Source of the DNA: Cyclobacterium lianum
GTDB lineage: Bacteria > Bacteroidota > Bacteroidia > Cytophagales > Cyclobacteriaceae
NCBI RefSeq assembly: GCF_900143075.1
Contig: NZ_FRCY01000003.1
Coordinates: 310,001-374,000, forward strand
Reading direction: 5' to 3'
Length of the DNA stretch: 64,000 nucleotides
Positions within the stretch are counted from its first letter, which is position 1, and every line of letters begins with the position of its first letter. The notes beneath the pieces were generated by a model. That model made no database searches. It had not been told where the DNA came from and saw only the letters and a list, made by a program, of their open reading frames with translations. A program made the position numbers and the translations under genes. Below are positions 36,088 to 45,900 of this stretch, piece by piece.

Positions 36088-36702
36088 TCACCAGGGAGAG
36101 GGGGTGGTCAGGTAAGCTGTTACCAACAAGATGGCTTTTCTAAGAGTGGAGAGCGCTTTCCAGGCTAATGTGTAAACCGACCGAAGGTTGATACCCATCA
36201 ATTTGGAAGTCTCCTCATAAGAAAGATTCTCAAAAAATAAATACTGAATGACTTCATTCTGCCGAATGGGCAGTTTTGTCAGAATGCCAGCTACCTTTTT
36301 TTGAATGGCTTCTTCCCGTTGCGCATTAATGATTTTTACTTCTACGCTCTCAATCCTGCTGGGAAAGAACATTGCAGCTTGTCTCTGCTTTTCGCTTCCT
36401 TTAGACGCTTTCTTTTTTTCTTTGTTAATCCTATTAGAGAGCGACCTGAACAAATACAACCTTACATTGTCTGTAGGCTTGATATTCTTCTTATACCTCC
36501 ACAGGTCGATAAAGAGCTCCTGAATGCAATCCTCCACAAATTCCGCATCCCCTGTTATGGAGGTACCTAGTTGAAAAAGCAACCTGACATACCTTCTGTA
36601 TAGTTGTTCGAAAGCATACTTATCTCCGGATTTCAGCCCAAGCCAAAGCTCTTCAGGACTGGTTTCCTGAGGTAGTGAATTTAACTTAGGAACAATCTCC
36701 AT
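36088..36702 (-). CDS. ECF sigma factor (block C)
   Basis: The 204-residue protein has region 2 motifs AFEQLYRRYVRLLFQLGTS and EFVEDCIQELFIDLWRYKK, and a region 4 helix-turn-helix NLSYEETSKLMGINLRSVYTLAWKA. The ATG at 36702 is clear. The C-terminus (AILLVTAYLTTPSPW) is moderately hydrophobic, though less so than in the other two sigma factors. It pairs with the FecR at 34690 and is predicted to transcribe susC, susD and two sulfatase genes. The PhoD-type gene ends 92 bases upstream. Confidence 0.93.
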   Translation of the reverse strand: MEIVPKLNSLPQETSPEELWLGLKSGDKYAFEQLYRRYVRLLFQLGTSITGDAEFVEDCIQELFIDLWRYKKNIKPTDNVRLYLFRSLSNRINKEKKKASKGSEKQRQAAMFFPSRIESVEVKIINAQREEAIQKKVAGILTKLPIRQNEVIQYLFFENLSYEETSKLMGINLRSVYTLAWKALSTLRKAILLVTAYLTTPSPW

Positions 36703-36794
36703 GCTATGATTTTGGGTTTATTCGCTTGAAGTTCCCTATTTTAACTTAAAAAGCAAATTATTTAAGCATTTTCATTCAAGTTTCAAAAAAGTAA

Positions 36795-38324
36795 TCATGG
36801 TGTCAATTCACTTCTTTTGATGGTTCTTTCAAAGATATGGTCACCATCTTCGCCTACCAGGCGAAATACAACAGCTGGATCATCACTGGAAGGAAGAAAG
36901 GTAAATTCCCCAAAGGCAAACTCTCCATCAATGCCATACAACTGGGTATTCCAGCTTGGATCTTTTGCGGGTGGACCTACTCTTGCTCCCAAACTTGCCG
37001 CCTCAAATTCAAAAAATCCAAAATCGGATTTTCTGGGAATGGTAAACCCACGAGCGCCGTGTCTGTCTCCTGAAATGAGCAGCACCCCGCTTATACCGTT
37101 ATCTTCGATATATTTAAAAATTTCCTCTCTACCATCCGGATCATTGACCCCCCAGGAATCTTTACCATCGGACACATAATCGCTCCACATGGTGCCACAG
37201 GACAGGATGATAAAAGGTCCCTTGCAGTCCGATAACTGCTCCTTCAACCAGTCCATCTGACTTTTTCCCAAGAATGATCCTTTTTTACCGGTCCTGTAAA
37301 ACCGGTTATCCGTCATGATAATATCAAAAGGGCCGATTCTTTCCCGGGTAAATATCCCCTGGCTGAGGGACTCTTGTCCATAAGAAGAATTTACCCAGGA
37401 ATGCTGAAATACTTTTCTTACTCCATGCCGGTCTTTTGCTGAGTAACCTTCAGGTATTCCGGCTTTGTCATTGTCGAAGTAATCATGATCATCCCAGGAA
37501 GCATAAACCGGCACTTTTGAAGCAAAGTCCTGCCAGGCTGGCAAAAGATCCCTGAGCAGATAATCTGCCCGGTGCAAGCCCAGATGGTCATTCCGATCCT
37601 GCACTGCTATATCTCCCAACAATAACATGGCATGGTTCCCCCTTTTCCTGATCCTTTCTAATAGTTTGTGATTGCCCAATCCCCAGCGGTGGGGGCAGGA
37701 GCCAAAAGCAATTTTCACTTTTTCACTATTGTCCAATTCTGGTAAGGTTGTGATCACTTGTTCAACATCCGAAGGAATAACTTTACCATTGACAATAATC
37801 TTGTAGGGGTACCTGGTGGAAGGCTTCAAACCATCAATTTCTATTACGGCAGATAAATCCGTTTCAATGGTGGCGTATACGGGACCAAAGATGAATCTTT
37901 CCTCTCTATGCTTTATTTCTACTTCAACCTTCGACGGCTGCAAAGTTCTAACCCATACAGCTGCCTTATTGGCTTTAATCTGGCCCAGCATGGGGCCTGC
38001 CAGGATTTTGCGTCCCTGCTCTCGTACCAGATTTTTGAAAGAATCGGATGTCATTAAATCGGCATAGGAACCATATTTATTGGATGACAAAATTTGATAG
38101 GCAGATTCATACAGTGCTTGATCTGCATCGGGAGTGGTTTCCCAATATTTCAATATTTCCCTGCTATCCGTACTTTTATTCATGGGATGTCCTTGTTCTC
38201 CAAAATTCTGTGCATGAGATGGAAAGAACAAGAGCATTAACAGAAACCAGGTGAAGCACAGGTCTACTGTCAGAATGGTTTTTCTGATCAAGGTCTTTTG
38301 GGGTTTTATATGTCTGGTATTCAT
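36795..38324 (-). CDS. PhoD-like metallophosphoesterase, Sec-exported (block C)
   Basis: The 509-residue protein begins at the ATG at 38324; a GTG one codon upstream is possible. A long hydrophobic signal (TILTVDLCFTWFLLMLLFF) ends at PSHAQ. After an N-terminal domain with VRTLQPSKVEVEIKHR comes the phosphoesterase core, with AFGSCPHRWGLGN, LLGDIAVQDRNDH, SWDDHDYFDND and ISGDRHGAR as the metal-site motifs. It is of the PhoD type but only distantly related to the genes at 13217 and 38480. It lies between one of those and the block C sigma gene. The likely activity is phosphate ester hydrolysis in the periplasm; the substrate is unknown. Confidence 0.88.
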   Translation of the reverse strand: MNTRHIKPQKTLIRKTILTVDLCFTWFLLMLLFFPSHAQNFGEQGHPMNKSTDSREILKYWETTPDADQALYESAYQILSSNKYGSYADLMTSDSFKNLVREQGRKILAGPMLGQIKANKAAVWVRTLQPSKVEVEIKHREERFIFGPVYATIETDLSAVIEIDGLKPSTRYPYKIIVNGKVIPSDVEQVITTLPELDNSEKVKIAFGSCPHRWGLGNHKLLERIRKRGNHAMLLLGDIAVQDRNDHLGLHRADYLLRDLLPAWQDFASKVPVYASWDDHDYFDNDKAGIPEGYSAKDRHGVRKVFQHSWVNSSYGQESLSQGIFTRERIGPFDIIMTDNRFYRTGKKGSFLGKSQMDWLKEQLSDCKGPFIILSCGTMWSDYVSDGKDSWGVNDPDGREEIFKYIEDNGISGVLLISGDRHGARGFTIPRKSDFGFFEFEAASLGARVGPPAKDPSWNTQLYGIDGEFAFGEFTFLPSSDDPAVVFRLVGEDGDHIFERTIKRSELTP

Positions 38325-38479
38325 CACGCTTGGTAAACTTAAAATGCAACAAATGACGTAAATTCGAATCTGGCCATCCGCCTGGCTTGAGATTTCTGCC
38401 CTGATCCAAAAAATTTCTGATGCCGGTTTTTCTAATTTCTTTTAACCTGGATCCTAATCGAGTTCAAATGTTTTAATCT

Positions 38480-39937
38480 CTATGCTTCAAATTCTTCCCG
38501 ATGCATTTCATCACCATTTACATCACAATGTCTGAATTCAATTTTTGGAATATCATTGTGACGAAAAACTTTAATGCTTAAAAATCCTCCCTTTACCCTC
38601 AAAAATCGGTGTTCCGGCCGATTGTCATCCTGGTCCCATCCCCCGGACTGTGCATCAGAAACAGGCCCTGCTCCAAATTCCCTCAGTCCCGTCTCCTCAT
38701 CTATCGAAAAATATTGCCAATGTCTGTCCCCATTCACCACAAAAACACCATTCATGTCTGCCAAAAACTGCCGCAACCAATTTCCTTCTTCCCTGAACAA
38801 CTGATTGGCATGGTTGTCCATTTTTTTCTCCCTGTCTGGCCCTACCACTGGCGTAGGAGAAAAAAGTATCTTAAAGGTAGCATCAGAGGCTTTCATGGTA
38901 TTGGTAAACCACTGTTTCTGTTCGTCTCCCCAAATCGTTCTGGCATTTTGGATTTGAACCTCTCTTGGGGTACGAAATTCTCTCCCCTCGACCAACCAAA
39001 TCTGCAAATCCTTACCCCACCTGAAAGTTCGGTAGGGTTTATCTTTCAATGGTACATTCTCCCGCCATACCTGAAGCCCCTGCTCCAAAGTAAACTCCCC
39101 CAAAGGATTGGAATCCGGAAACACATCATCTTTTAACAAGTCATGATCGTCCTTTAGCATATAAATGGGTACATGCTGATAAAATTCCTTTAAAGAAGGC
39201 CAGCCATCCATGGCATGCCATTTATGACGGGCTTTCTCCAGATTATCCACCATAGGACCTATACGGTCATAGTACACATAATCTCCGGTATGAATAAAAA
39301 AATCAGGATCTATTTGACGCATGGCATCGTAGGTTTTAAAGCCCCGGTCTTTGTCATCATGATTCCAGAAGTATTGACAAGTGGAGGTGGTGAGCAAAAG
39401 GTCTGTGGGTCTTGCTGCGGTACCTGCTGTCCTGAAGGAGCCGGATTGCCGGGCCGTAACGCTACCATTTTCCGCTTTACCTTCCAGGCGTACCCTATAT
39501 TCGGTATCGGGTTCCAAATCTATAAAGGGAAAACTGACCGTAAAATCCCTCTCGCTACTTGCCTGTTGCCATTCCGACACCTGTTTGCGTCTCTGGTTTT
39601 CCACAATTGCCCGTACCCATCCGGGTGAACCGCTCACACCACCATCCATTTCCCTGACTGGCATTTGTTCATTAAAATCAATGGGGTACTCGTTATTCTG
39701 TGTTTCGTGTTTGGCTTTTGGATGGATAAGTGGATTGGGTTTTTCATTGGCGCACAAACGGGTCCAGATGATCACTTCAGAAGCTGACACTTCCATCATT
39801 TTGAAGCCATTGGTGAAATAAACCGGGTCATTAGTCAAATTGAATGGGTCTCTGGCCCGAATCTTATTTACGGGCGTGATCAAACCGCCTGTCAGCCAGC
39901 CGATCTTTGTCAAAAAGGAGCGTCTGTTTTCCGCCAT
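38480..39937 (-). CDS. PhoD-family phosphatase/phosphodiesterase with Tat-type signal (block C)
   Basis: The 485-residue protein has the twin-arginine start ENRRSFLTKIG, an N-terminal Fn3-like domain, and catalytic motifs GDYVYYD, KDDHDLLKDD and NGDRHWQY. It is a close paralogue of the protein at 13217: long segments such as VYFTNGFK, LEKARHKWHAMDGW and EKARHKW-flanking blocks are shared. Both genes lie upstream of a sigma-FecR-SusCD-sulfatase series, which suggests duplication of a whole module. It lies 152 bases upstream of the second PhoD-type gene on the same strand. Phosphate-ester removal during uptake of the same glycan is an inference. Confidence 0.9.
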   Translation of the reverse strand: MAENRRSFLTKIGWLTGGLITPVNKIRARDPFNLTNDPVYFTNGFKMMEVSASEVIIWTRLCANEKPNPLIHPKAKHETQNNEYPIDFNEQMPVREMDGGVSGSPGWVRAIVENQRRKQVSEWQQASSERDFTVSFPFIDLEPDTEYRVRLEGKAENGSVTARQSGSFRTAGTAARPTDLLLTTSTCQYFWNHDDKDRGFKTYDAMRQIDPDFFIHTGDYVYYDRIGPMVDNLEKARHKWHAMDGWPSLKEFYQHVPIYMLKDDHDLLKDDVFPDSNPLGEFTLEQGLQVWRENVPLKDKPYRTFRWGKDLQIWLVEGREFRTPREVQIQNARTIWGDEQKQWFTNTMKASDATFKILFSPTPVVGPDREKKMDNHANQLFREEGNWLRQFLADMNGVFVVNGDRHWQYFSIDEETGLREFGAGPVSDAQSGGWDQDDNRPEHRFLRVKGGFLSIKVFRHNDIPKIEFRHCDVNGDEMHREEFEA

Positions 39938-40042
39938 ATTTTCCAGGTATTTGAGTTGTCTATCTGCAGTATCTACTCAAAAATCCCTAAAAATACCTAT
40001 TTGAGTCAGACAACATTTGGCAATGGACACTTTAAAGGGCTT

Positions 40043-40075
40043 AAAAACCAAAAGAGCAGAGAAAAACCCCTGCTC
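40043..40075 (-). terminator. Intrinsic terminator after the block D sulfatase
   Basis: On the - strand GAGCAG (40070-40075) pairs with CTGCTC (40054-40059) around a 10-base loop, followed by TTTTGGTTTTT. It lies about 18 bases past the stop at 40094 and ends block D. Confidence 0.7.
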
Positions 40076-40093
40076 CTTGCTTTAAGTTCATGG

Positions 40094-41422
40094 CTATTGC
40101 TGGTCGCTACCCGTATCGCCATCCCACCACTCGTCCAGATCGGCCAGTAACTTTTTGACAATTCCAGGCTTTTCCTCTGCCAGGTTTTCCGATTCCATGG
40201 GATCCTTCACGATATCATACAAAAGCACGTCCTGGTTGGATGGATTGGCCGGACCCGGATCTATCAGCTTCCACTGATCACTTATCAGCATACGGCTTTC
40301 CAGTGTCTTTTCGGGTTGGTCTACAGCTACCATGTCATGAGAGAAATCCATACTGTAAATCTGCTTTCTCTTCGTGAGTGCTTTCTTATCCATTACATTA
40401 ATCCCCTGCATCTCAGGCCGCGGGTCCATCCCTACTGCAGCCAGGGTAGTAACGGCCATATCGACACTGCTCGCCAGGTTTTTGGTATCCATACGCGGGC
40501 TGATTTTCGCCGGCCATTTGTAAATGATCGGGGTCCGGATGCCCATGTCCTGGGGATCTTGCTTTGATCCGGGTGCATAACGATTGGGACGATCCGGATC
40601 CTGTATCCAGCCATTGTCTGTTACAAACACCACCAGTGTGTTTTCCGTCAGGCCCACTTCTTCTACTTTGTCCAATAGCTGACCTACGGTAATGTCCAGC
40701 CATTCACACATGGCCCAGTACGAGGCTACAGCTTCGGCAGGTGCTTTGGGTAGGTATTTCTGCAATAGAGAATCGGGTGGCGTGTGTGGGGAATGCGGCA
40801 AAAATGGGGCGTACCAAATAAAAAAGGGATCATCATCAGAAATGGCCTGGTCCATAAAATCAAAGATGGGATCCATGCCTTCCCTGCCGATTTTCAGACC
40901 CTCATCTCCGTGCCTGCCTCCCCTGCCGGGATCTCCGTGGGTCATGCCATCTGTAAATCCTCCTTCACTCCAGTGGCCTCCCCACCATTTTCCGGATTGA
41001 AAGGATACGTAGCCCAATTTCTGAAGGAGCTGCGGGACGGTGGGATGCTTTTGAAACTCATCCAGATAGTCTTTGTAAAGCCTCGATCTGGCCGTTTGCC
41101 AATCGGTTTGGTATCTTGGCTTTTCGGAAGTAAACAGGGGATCGTTTCCGGTGATCCCATGTTGATAGGGATATAAGCCGGTGATTATTGAAGCCAGGGA
41201 AGGACTACAGAGAGGGGCAGTAACATAGCCTCTGGTAAAAGTTAATCCATCTGCAGCCAATTGATCAATATTCGGGGTCTCAATGTGCGGATGTCCCATA
41301 AAGCCATAATCGGTCCAGGACTGATCGTCCGAAAGGATATAGATGATATTGGGTTTCTCGGTCTGGCTGAATGCATTCCCGGAAAGCAGAAATACAAACG
41401 CCAATGATATTAGATAACGCAT
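40094..41422 (-). CDS. Sulfatase-family protein with CSPSL in place of CxPxR (block D)
   Basis: The 442-residue protein has a signal peptide (1-20) and metal DD at 32-33. Its active-site segment reads CSPSL at 72-76 in the context VTAPLCSPSLASIITGLYPYQHGI. Cys72 and Pro74 are kept, but the arginine that normally follows at the fifth position is leucine (codon CTG at the site where CGG would be expected). VTDNG marks the second metal site and the C-terminus is complete. Some environmental sulfatases with GLYPxQHGI nearby appear to share Leu here, so it may be a subfamily feature rather than a defect. It follows susD of block D (stop 41466) after 43 bases. Confidence 0.88.
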   Translation of the reverse strand: MRYLISLAFVFLLSGNAFSQTEKPNIIYILSDDQSWTDYGFMGHPHIETPNIDQLAADGLTFTRGYVTAPLCSPSLASIITGLYPYQHGITGNDPLFTSEKPRYQTDWQTARSRLYKDYLDEFQKHPTVPQLLQKLGYVSFQSGKWWGGHWSEGGFTDGMTHGDPGRGGRHGDEGLKIGREGMDPIFDFMDQAISDDDPFFIWYAPFLPHSPHTPPDSLLQKYLPKAPAEAVASYWAMCEWLDITVGQLLDKVEEVGLTENTLVVFVTDNGWIQDPDRPNRYAPGSKQDPQDMGIRTPIIYKWPAKISPRMDTKNLASSVDMAVTTLAAVGMDPRPEMQGINVMDKKALTKRKQIYSMDFSHDMVAVDQPEKTLESRMLISDQWKLIDPGPANPSNQDVLLYDIVKDPMESENLAEEKPGIVKKLLADLDEWWDGDTGSDQQ

Positions 41423-41465
41423 ATATATTATTTAATAATTATTTGATCAAACTTAGCTCGCTTGC

Positions 41466-42944
41466 TCAATATCCCGGATTCTGTTCAAGCCGATTAATCA
41501 GAATTTGCTCAGCCGGAATAGGGGCCAGTAACTTATTTGGCGTAATATTGAACGAAGCGTCGAAAAGAAAGGGCTTCATTTCTTTTTCTCTGGCACCGTG
41601 CTCAGCCATTACTTCAAGGGCTCGCCCTGTTCTTTTTAAATCATACCACCTTTGGTTTTCGAAGCAAAACTCTACCTGGCGTTCCTTAAGGATCAATGCC
41701 TCGAGGGAAGTTTGGTTATACCCGGTAAGCGGATCCGTTAAGCCAGCTCTCTCTCTTACCCTTTCAACAAAAGGAATTGCTTCTCCCGTTCTACCCATGG
41801 CATTCAGTGCTTCAGCATACATCAGCAACACATCAGAATATCGCAAAACAGGTAAATTGTCCCCGCAGCGGTCATCTGGCGCAGAAACCGGAGGCTTAAA
41901 CTTTCCGGTATAGGATAACTCCCGAATTTCCCCATCCCAGTCCTCTCCTACCCAGGTATTTATAGAGACCGCTTTTCTTTTATCGCCTTCCTCAAAAGCA
42001 TCGATCAAATCCTTTGTGGGTATATTCCAGCCCGCACTAATAATATTAATATTGGGCCGCTGGGTAATCTCACCTTCGGAACTCCAGGGAACAAACATAA
42101 AAATAAATCGATTTGAAAGCTCCCTGTTGTTTTCTGAATATTGAACTGAAAATATCGTTTCTGTAAAATCAGGATTTGAGGGGTCAAATAAATCCGCATA
42201 ATCAGGAAGCAGGGAATATTGATTTGATTCAATTACTTCCTTCAAATTGTTTTCTACCTCCACGAAATTGCCCAGAGTCAAATTGACCTTACCCAATAGT
42301 GATAAAGCAGCATACTTATTGGCTCTTCCGTCTTCATGCACATTCTCCGATAGTGAAAAGTGGCTAACGGCCTGATTCAGGTCGTTGATAATTGACTGGT
42401 AAACTTCTGCTTCACTTGATCTTTTTATTTCTACCGCTTCCTGAGAGGTTATTGGGCTGGTAACCAGGGGTACGCCACCAAATTGCCTGACCAGGTTAAA
42501 ATAATACAGTGCTCTTAAAAATAATGCTTCGCCGGTTGACCTGTCTTTGTAGGCTTCATTGGTCCAGATAACGTCTGGCCGATCTATTTCCGAAAGCAAT
42601 TTATTGCACCTGGTAATGCCATTATAAGATTCTGCCCAGAAACTACTGTATCCTCGATTATCTGAGGTGATGATAAACTGATCTATAACTCCCCTTACAG
42701 CCTCACCTGTCCTGATGTTGTATTGAAAACTGGTATTGTCAGATACCAATTCCGCCAGGACCCAATGGAGGTCCTTTTCATAGTTTCTCATGGGTACATA
42801 GCAACCGTTGGCCAACAAGATGTATTCCTCCTGACTTTGATAAAAATTACCTTCGTTCAATGTTGTCTCTGGAAACAGCTCCAGGAAATCTTCGGAACAG
42901 GAGCTCCCTGCAAGTAATACAATTATATATATTAACTTTTTCAT
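41466..42944 (-). CDS. SusD/RagB-family lipoprotein (block D)
   Basis: The 492-residue protein has a lipobox at Cys16 (AGSSC), followed by SEDFLELFPETTLNEGNFYQ. The core block is EALFLRALYYFNLVRQFGGVPLV, and the end has LKERQVEFCFENQRWYDLKRTG and LLAPIPAEQILIN. It is the binding partner of the SusC at 42979, 34 bases upstream. The block has a single sulfatase downstream. Confidence 0.95.
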   Translation of the reverse strand: MKKLIYIIVLLAGSSCSEDFLELFPETTLNEGNFYQSQEEYILLANGCYVPMRNYEKDLHWVLAELVSDNTSFQYNIRTGEAVRGVIDQFIITSDNRGYSSFWAESYNGITRCNKLLSEIDRPDVIWTNEAYKDRSTGEALFLRALYYFNLVRQFGGVPLVTSPITSQEAVEIKRSSEAEVYQSIINDLNQAVSHFSLSENVHEDGRANKYAALSLLGKVNLTLGNFVEVENNLKEVIESNQYSLLPDYADLFDPSNPDFTETIFSVQYSENNRELSNRFIFMFVPWSSEGEITQRPNINIISAGWNIPTKDLIDAFEEGDKRKAVSINTWVGEDWDGEIRELSYTGKFKPPVSAPDDRCGDNLPVLRYSDVLLMYAEALNAMGRTGEAIPFVERVRERAGLTDPLTGYNQTSLEALILKERQVEFCFENQRWYDLKRTGRALEVMAEHGAREKEMKPFLFDASFNITPNKLLAPIPAEQILINRLEQNPGY

Positions 42945-42978
42945 TTTAATAGATTTGTGTGAATATCATAAATGGGGC

Positions 42979-45900
42979 CTAGAAGGATAAATTTATGCCC
43001 AATGAAGTTGTTCTTGAGAGCGGGTAGGACGTCATGTCAAAACCAGGTACAAGTGTATTGTTTTGGTTCGCAGCCTGACCCTCCGGATTTGCACCTTTGT
43101 AGTTGGTAAACATGGCCAGATTCTGGACCGTCATATAAATTCTGGAGCCCTTCAGGATTCTAAGCCTTTCCATCAATTTCCCGGAAAACGTATATCCCAG
43201 CGTCAGATTAGAAATTCTCAAATAGGAGGCATCCTCCACCCATAGAGTGGACACCCGATGTCCCCAACTGGGCCTTACCTGAGGAATACCGGAATGAATG
43301 CCGTCTCCCGGATCTTCCCTACTTCGCCATCTGTTTTCCCAATCCCTATCCACATTGAAAAAACCTTGTAAATTATCCGTGGTTTGCCTTAGTCCATTCA
43401 TTACCTGACCACCCTGCTGACCATTGATGATTATGCCTAAATCAATTCCTTTATAGGCAAAATTATTCGTTAGACCGAAAATGAAATCAGGGTGGGGATT
43501 ACCAATTATGGTATAATCCAAAACATCATTAATTAAACTATCGCCATTGACATCTCTATATTTGACATTTCCTTCATACACTTGTGGTGTCTTAATAATG
43601 GCCGGATTTTCAAGGTCTTCCGGTGTATAAACACCTTCCAAAACGAATCCGTAAAACTGCCCTATGGGCTTACCAACAACTGAAATGTGGGTAGGATTAC
43701 CATCGTTATTCCCTGCCAGTATTCGAACCGTGTTGTCATTAAGTGCTATTACCTCATTCCTGTTGAAGGCAATATTGGCGTTTATATTCCATGTAAATTC
43801 CCCCTCATAGGGTGTGCCTCCCAGGGCAATTTCCAAGCCGGTATTTCTCACATTCCCCTGGTTGATTGTCTGGGAATTGAACCCGGTGATCGCCGGAATG
43901 ACGTCATTCAGGAGCATATTATTGCTTTCCCTTCTGTAGAGATCCACCAACAATGAAAGTCTGCTGTCCAGGAAGAGGAAATCGAGCCCTAAATCAAATT
44001 GATTTGACTCCTCCCATGTTAAAAAGGGGTTAGACAAACCTACACTGGAAGCAGTTACCTGATTGTCATCAAAAACATAAGAACCAGCAGAGATCGTAGC
44101 AAGGTGAGCGTAATTCCCGATATTATTATTACCGCTCTTACCGTAACTCGCTCTGAGTTTCAATTCATCGATCCAGTTGATATCCGAAAAGAAACTCTCC
44201 CTGGAAATCCGCCAGGCCGCAGCCAGAGAGGGAAACAGCGCATATCTGTTTTCCCGGCCAAACCGGGAAGAGCCGTCGGACCTGAATGTGGTAGTAAGCA
44301 GGTATTTATCTTTCCAAGCGTAATTTATCCTCCCCAGGTAGGAAATCATGCTCCATTCATTGACTACCTCTCCCCAGGACTCAATGGCCTGAGCTGCATT
44401 TATCGTTCGTATCAGATCATTTGGAAATGGATCCGCGGCCAGGGAGATGCTATTGGAAGTGAATTTCTGGGTTGTATAACCCAGCAATGCATTGATCCTG
44501 TGATCTCCTTTGGTTAAATCGTAGTTTACTGTGTTCTCTATCAGCCAATCAAAACTGTTGCTCCTGCTATTGGAGGAAAAACCTGTTCCCGGAGTTGGAG
44601 GACGGTTTGAGTCCCCGACCGTACTGGGAATAAATTGCTCAAATTTTGAAACTTCAAAAATCGTATTCAAAGAGCTGCGGAATCTCAGATTCGGTAAAAT
44701 TTCAACTTCAGCGTAGGCGATTCCAAGGTTTTGAAAAGTGTTCTGTTGTCTGTGAGACTCCTGAAGAACAAACAGGGGGTTGGCAAAACTCCAGGCAGAA
44801 TGAAACCTACTTTGTGGTGCTACAATATAGGGTTTTAGATTACCATTTTCATCATATGGGGTAGAAATAGGGTTTGCCCAGATGCTTACTCCCAGTACAT
44901 CCCCTCTGTTCAGATTGGTATTAGCCCTATCCTGCTTGATAAATGTAGGTTGAATGGAGGCCCCTAACTTAATTTTGTCAGAAACGTTGGTCTCAATGCC
45001 CAGATTACTGCTAAACCGTTCGATTCCCGTGTGCTTCAATACACCTTCCTGCTTAAAATACCCGAGGCTAAAATTTATCCTGGAATCCTTTGTGCCTTTT
45101 TGCAGGCTAAAATTGTGGTCTTGAATAGAGGCCGACTGAAGGACCAGGTCATACCAGTCGGTACCCGGACCGCTGAGTGCATCCAGATTCCGATATTCCT
45201 CAGGATAATCATTCAGATTAGGTTCTCTATTCTCGGTTTGCCTTACTCCAATATCTATCCTGTCTCGCTGAAATTGTGCAAATTCCCTTTGATTCAACAA
45301 ATTCGGCCTTCCTTTTTGAGGCACCTGTTGCACACCAACCATAGAAGAAAAATTTACGTTGGTCTGTTCGTACTCGCCCTTTTTTGTTGTAATCATTATC
45401 ACTCCATTTGCACCTCTGGATCCATAGATCGCAGTGGAAGAGGCGTCTTTCAGAATTGTAATCGATTCGATATTGTTGGGGTCAATGAACATCAGGGGAT
45501 TGAGTGTTTGATTCATGCCTGAAGAATAAGGCATGCCATCAATGACATAAAGCGGTTCATTTCCAGCTCCCAGAGAACCACTCCCCCTGATTTTCACAGA
45601 AGTACCTGCACCGGGAGCACCTGATACCTGCTGGATCTGGACGCCCGCTACCTGGCCCACCATCTTCTGATCCAGGGTAGAAACCGGTAAATTTTTTATT
45701 GCTTCCTGATTTACTGAGGAAACGGCTCCGGTAACATCCTCTTTCTTTTGTGTGCCGTAACCAACCACCAGAACCTCCTCAAGCGAAGATTGATCTTCGG
45801 TCAGAACAATCTGCAGATTTGTCTGATTGCCAATACTGACAGACTGGGTCTGATAACCGATAAACGAAATCCTAATGACATCTCCCTCATCTGCGTCTAT

